A stretch of 64,000 bases of DNA from Dendrolimus kikuchii (lineage: Eukaryota > Arthropoda > Insecta > Lepidoptera > Lasiocampidae). The notes under the pieces are model-generated. The model was given only the letters and a program-made list of their open reading frames with translations, ran no database searches and was not told where the DNA came from. Made by a program: the position numbers and the translations under genes. This document shows positions 61,700 to 64,000 of the stretch, one piece after another. The stretch is taken from contig CM034401.1 in the NCBI GenBank assembly GCA_019925095.2, positions 18,942,338 through 19,006,337 of the forward strand, in the 5' to 3' direction. Position 1 is the first letter of the stretch; every line of letters begins with the position of its first letter.

Positions 61700-62464
61700 C
61701 TGAAAATAATAATAAAACACATTTAGAATGTCTTCGCTGTTAGATTTACAAAGGGAAGAAGATTTCATCCTTGCAGATTTTAAATCTCCTGTGTATAAAG
61801 TACAACTTCTTTTTGAAAAAAAAAAGTCTTTATCAATCATTAGTTCTTGCAATGTTTAAATTTGCTATGTGCGATTTTTAAAAGGTTGTTGATAGATAGG
61901 CTATACCATCTTATCAAACATTCGTCTTCTTCTTCACATTTTTTTGGAGCAATTAGCATTGATTTTGCCAATGTCACATTGGATGATAAAATGTCAGATA
62001 CATAAAGAATAAAAGAAAGAGAAAAATCGGTAATATTCCATCAAATTCTATGATCTTGTGGACATTTGCCTTATTATCAGTTAAAATTTGATATAAGTAA
62101 GGCAATTGAATGAATAGTAAGATATAGGAACCGGCCAAGAATTGTTTGGCTCAGAAAATTGGTAATAACAAGCTATTATGTGTAGGCCAGGCACATAAGA
62201 TGTTTTGATGAACGCTAAACATTTTGGTTGGTACCTCCTTATAAGACTATTTTTAAAAAGATACATTAAAGACATAAGATATTTACATGGCATAAAGGGT
62301 ATTTTTTTTGACACTGGTCCACCACTTCAAAAATATTGAAAAAACTCATGAGTAGAAAGGATTGTAAAACATATATTCTGAAAGAAAATGGTGATAGATA
62401 AATTTCAAAAACTCGAGATAAAAAATATTGTAGTTTTATTTTATTAAAAAAAAATTTAAAACAG

Positions 62465-63990
62465 GCTCTGCAAATGGATTTACCACTAAAACCAACAACA
62501 ACTACGGAAGTGTGGGGGTTATAAAATCCCTTAAGGATAAGAAAGCTCCAGGTTTCGACCTCATCACAAAAGAAATACTTAAAGAATTTCCCAAAAAAGC
62601 AATCACATTCTTAACAACATTATTTAATGGAAAGTTATGTGTACAGTGTTTCCCATGTATACGGAAAGTGTCTCAAATTATCATGATACATAAGCTAGCC
62701 AAACCTGCTCATGAAATAAGTTCATATCTCAAATTATCATGATACATAAGCTAGCCAAACCTGCTCATGAAATAAGTTCATATCGTCCAATTAGCCTACT
62801 ACCCACACTATCAGTTGTTTGAAAAAATCTCGCATCGAAAAATGTTACCAATTCTAAATCAAAATAATACCATTCTGGATCACCAATTTGGATTTCGGCA
62901 ATACCACTCTACTATAGAACAAGTGCATCGAGTTTGTCAAGTAATAAGAGACACATTAGAACAAAAAAAATATTGTTCATCTGCTTGCCTTGATATTCAA
63001 CAGGCTTTTGATAAGGTTTGGCACGACTGACTGCTCTACAAGATAATGCTAAACATCTCCCATAGCTACTATCTCCTTCTGGCGTCATAACTGTCAAATA
63101 GACTATTTCAAATGAAGGAAGGAAACAAAACTTCACAGTTTTACGAGATTAAAGCTGGTGTACCTTAGGGGTCTATTCTTGGTCCTGTTCTCTACACTAT
63201 CTACACGGCAGATTTGCCAGAAGTAACAGGTGTTATGACAGCTACATATGCCGACGATACAGCCATCTTAGCTAGAGACAAAAAGCCAGATGTGGCATTT
63301 AACAATGCTGCAAAGAGGTTTAGATGAAATAAATCACTGGCTAAGTAAGTGGAGAATAAAAGCTAGTGCTACCAAATCAGTCCACGGGACATTTGCATTG
63401 AGACATGGAAATTGCCCACCTGGAAGCTTAGCCGGATGTATATTACAACACTGTGATAGTGTACGATACTTTGGAATACACTTAGACTGACAGCTGATGT
63501 GGAAATCTCATATAAAAACGAAGAGAAATTAGCTCAATATTAGATACAGAAACCTCTACTGGCTAATGGGGCGGAACTCAAAACTCTCAACAGACAACAA
63601 ACTGCTCATCTATAAAAGCATCCTAAAGCCATGTTGGATGTATGGAATACAGCTGTGGGGAAGTGCTAGTGACTCAAACCTCAATATTTTGCAGAGACTT
63701 CAAAATATAATAACAAGAAACATAGCAAATGTCCCATGGTTTATTACAAATCATGAAAAATATGAACACCTGCAAATGAACACTGTGTGGGAGGAAATCC
63801 GAAGCTACAGTAGCTCATACAAAAAAAGGCTAGCTAAACACCCTAACAAGCTACCAACGCAGCTGTTAGAACTGTTGAAACCAGTTAACACAGAGCTTAT
63901 GAGAAGTTGTTTCCGCTGGGAGACACGCTCACACCGACATTTCATGCGCTTAACACATTTGCTTATACTTATTAAGACTGATTGCAGATA
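62465..63990 (+). mobile_element. Decayed Jockey-like reverse transcriptase
   Basis: RT blocks in order across frameshifts and stops: SLKDKKAPGFDLITKEIL, 'SYRPISLLPTLS', HQFGFRQYHSTIEQVHRVCQ, CSSACLDIQQAFDKVWHD, 'GSILGPVLYTIYTADLPE', the catalytic YADDTAIL (from 63247), and LLIYKSILKPCWMYGIQLWG. A 56-bp tandem duplication at 62673-62784 shifts the frame. It probably runs to the window edge and may lie in the 5' part of the GalNAc-transferase gene on the opposite strand. Confidence 0.85.
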
Positions 63991-64000
63991 AAAAGTACAA

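Noticed and set aside
1..64000. CRISPR arrays, tRNA and rRNA genes
   Set aside because: None seen; repeats here are dispersed transposon copies and simple-sequence arrays in a eukaryotic genome.

Overview
This is a eukaryotic, AT-rich window that is almost certainly from an insect and most likely a moth or butterfly. The genes have short exons with standard GT-AG introns. The spaces between them are full of LINE fragments (R1-clade, RTE-like, Jockey-like), SINE-like repeats, Helitron-like debris and foldback elements of the kinds common in Lepidoptera. The lepidopteran call is inferred from repeat character and gene content, not proven. Exon borders are read from splice consensus and reading phase only; no transcript or alignment data were used.

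Layout. (1) 1.5-3.7 kb, minus: an ELMO/Ced-12 homolog of 742 codons in one uninterrupted exon. (2) 6.7-19.6 kb, plus: spondin-like gene A, eleven coding exons, 594 aa, with signal peptide, Reeler, Spondin_N, acidic linker and one TSP1-like module. (3) 21.4-36.8 kb, plus: spondin-like gene B, a tandem paralog with the same exon plan, 553 aa, whose start codon I place in a 13-nt coding exon. (4) 39.8-42.0 kb, plus: a POLR1G/RPA34-like RNA polymerase I subunit. (5) 42.6-48.4 kb, plus: three small housekeeping reading frames stacked head to tail (CEBPZOS-like, UQCC3-like, tubulin cofactor C). The gaps are 8 nt and then a 4-nt overlap, which looks like a polycistronic mRNA. (6) 48.4-57 kb: no recognised gene; microsatellites, Helitron-like debris, a 9-bp minisatellite. 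(7) 57.0-61.7 kb, minus: four internal exons of a polypeptide GalNAc-transferase (GALNT7/pgant7-like); its N-terminus lies beyond the right edge or in unrecognised exons, and its last lectin exon was not found. (8) 62.5-64 kb, plus: a decayed Jockey-like reverse transcriptase.

How the genes relate. The two spondins are secreted, matrix-type proteins that arose by tandem duplication. Their introns hold most of the transposon load, including insertions with clear target-site duplications. The CEBPZOS-UQCC3-TBCC block ties two small mitochondrial membrane proteins to a tubulin-folding factor through gene structure rather than obvious function, and is the most interesting arrangement here. The other genes are unrelated neighbours.
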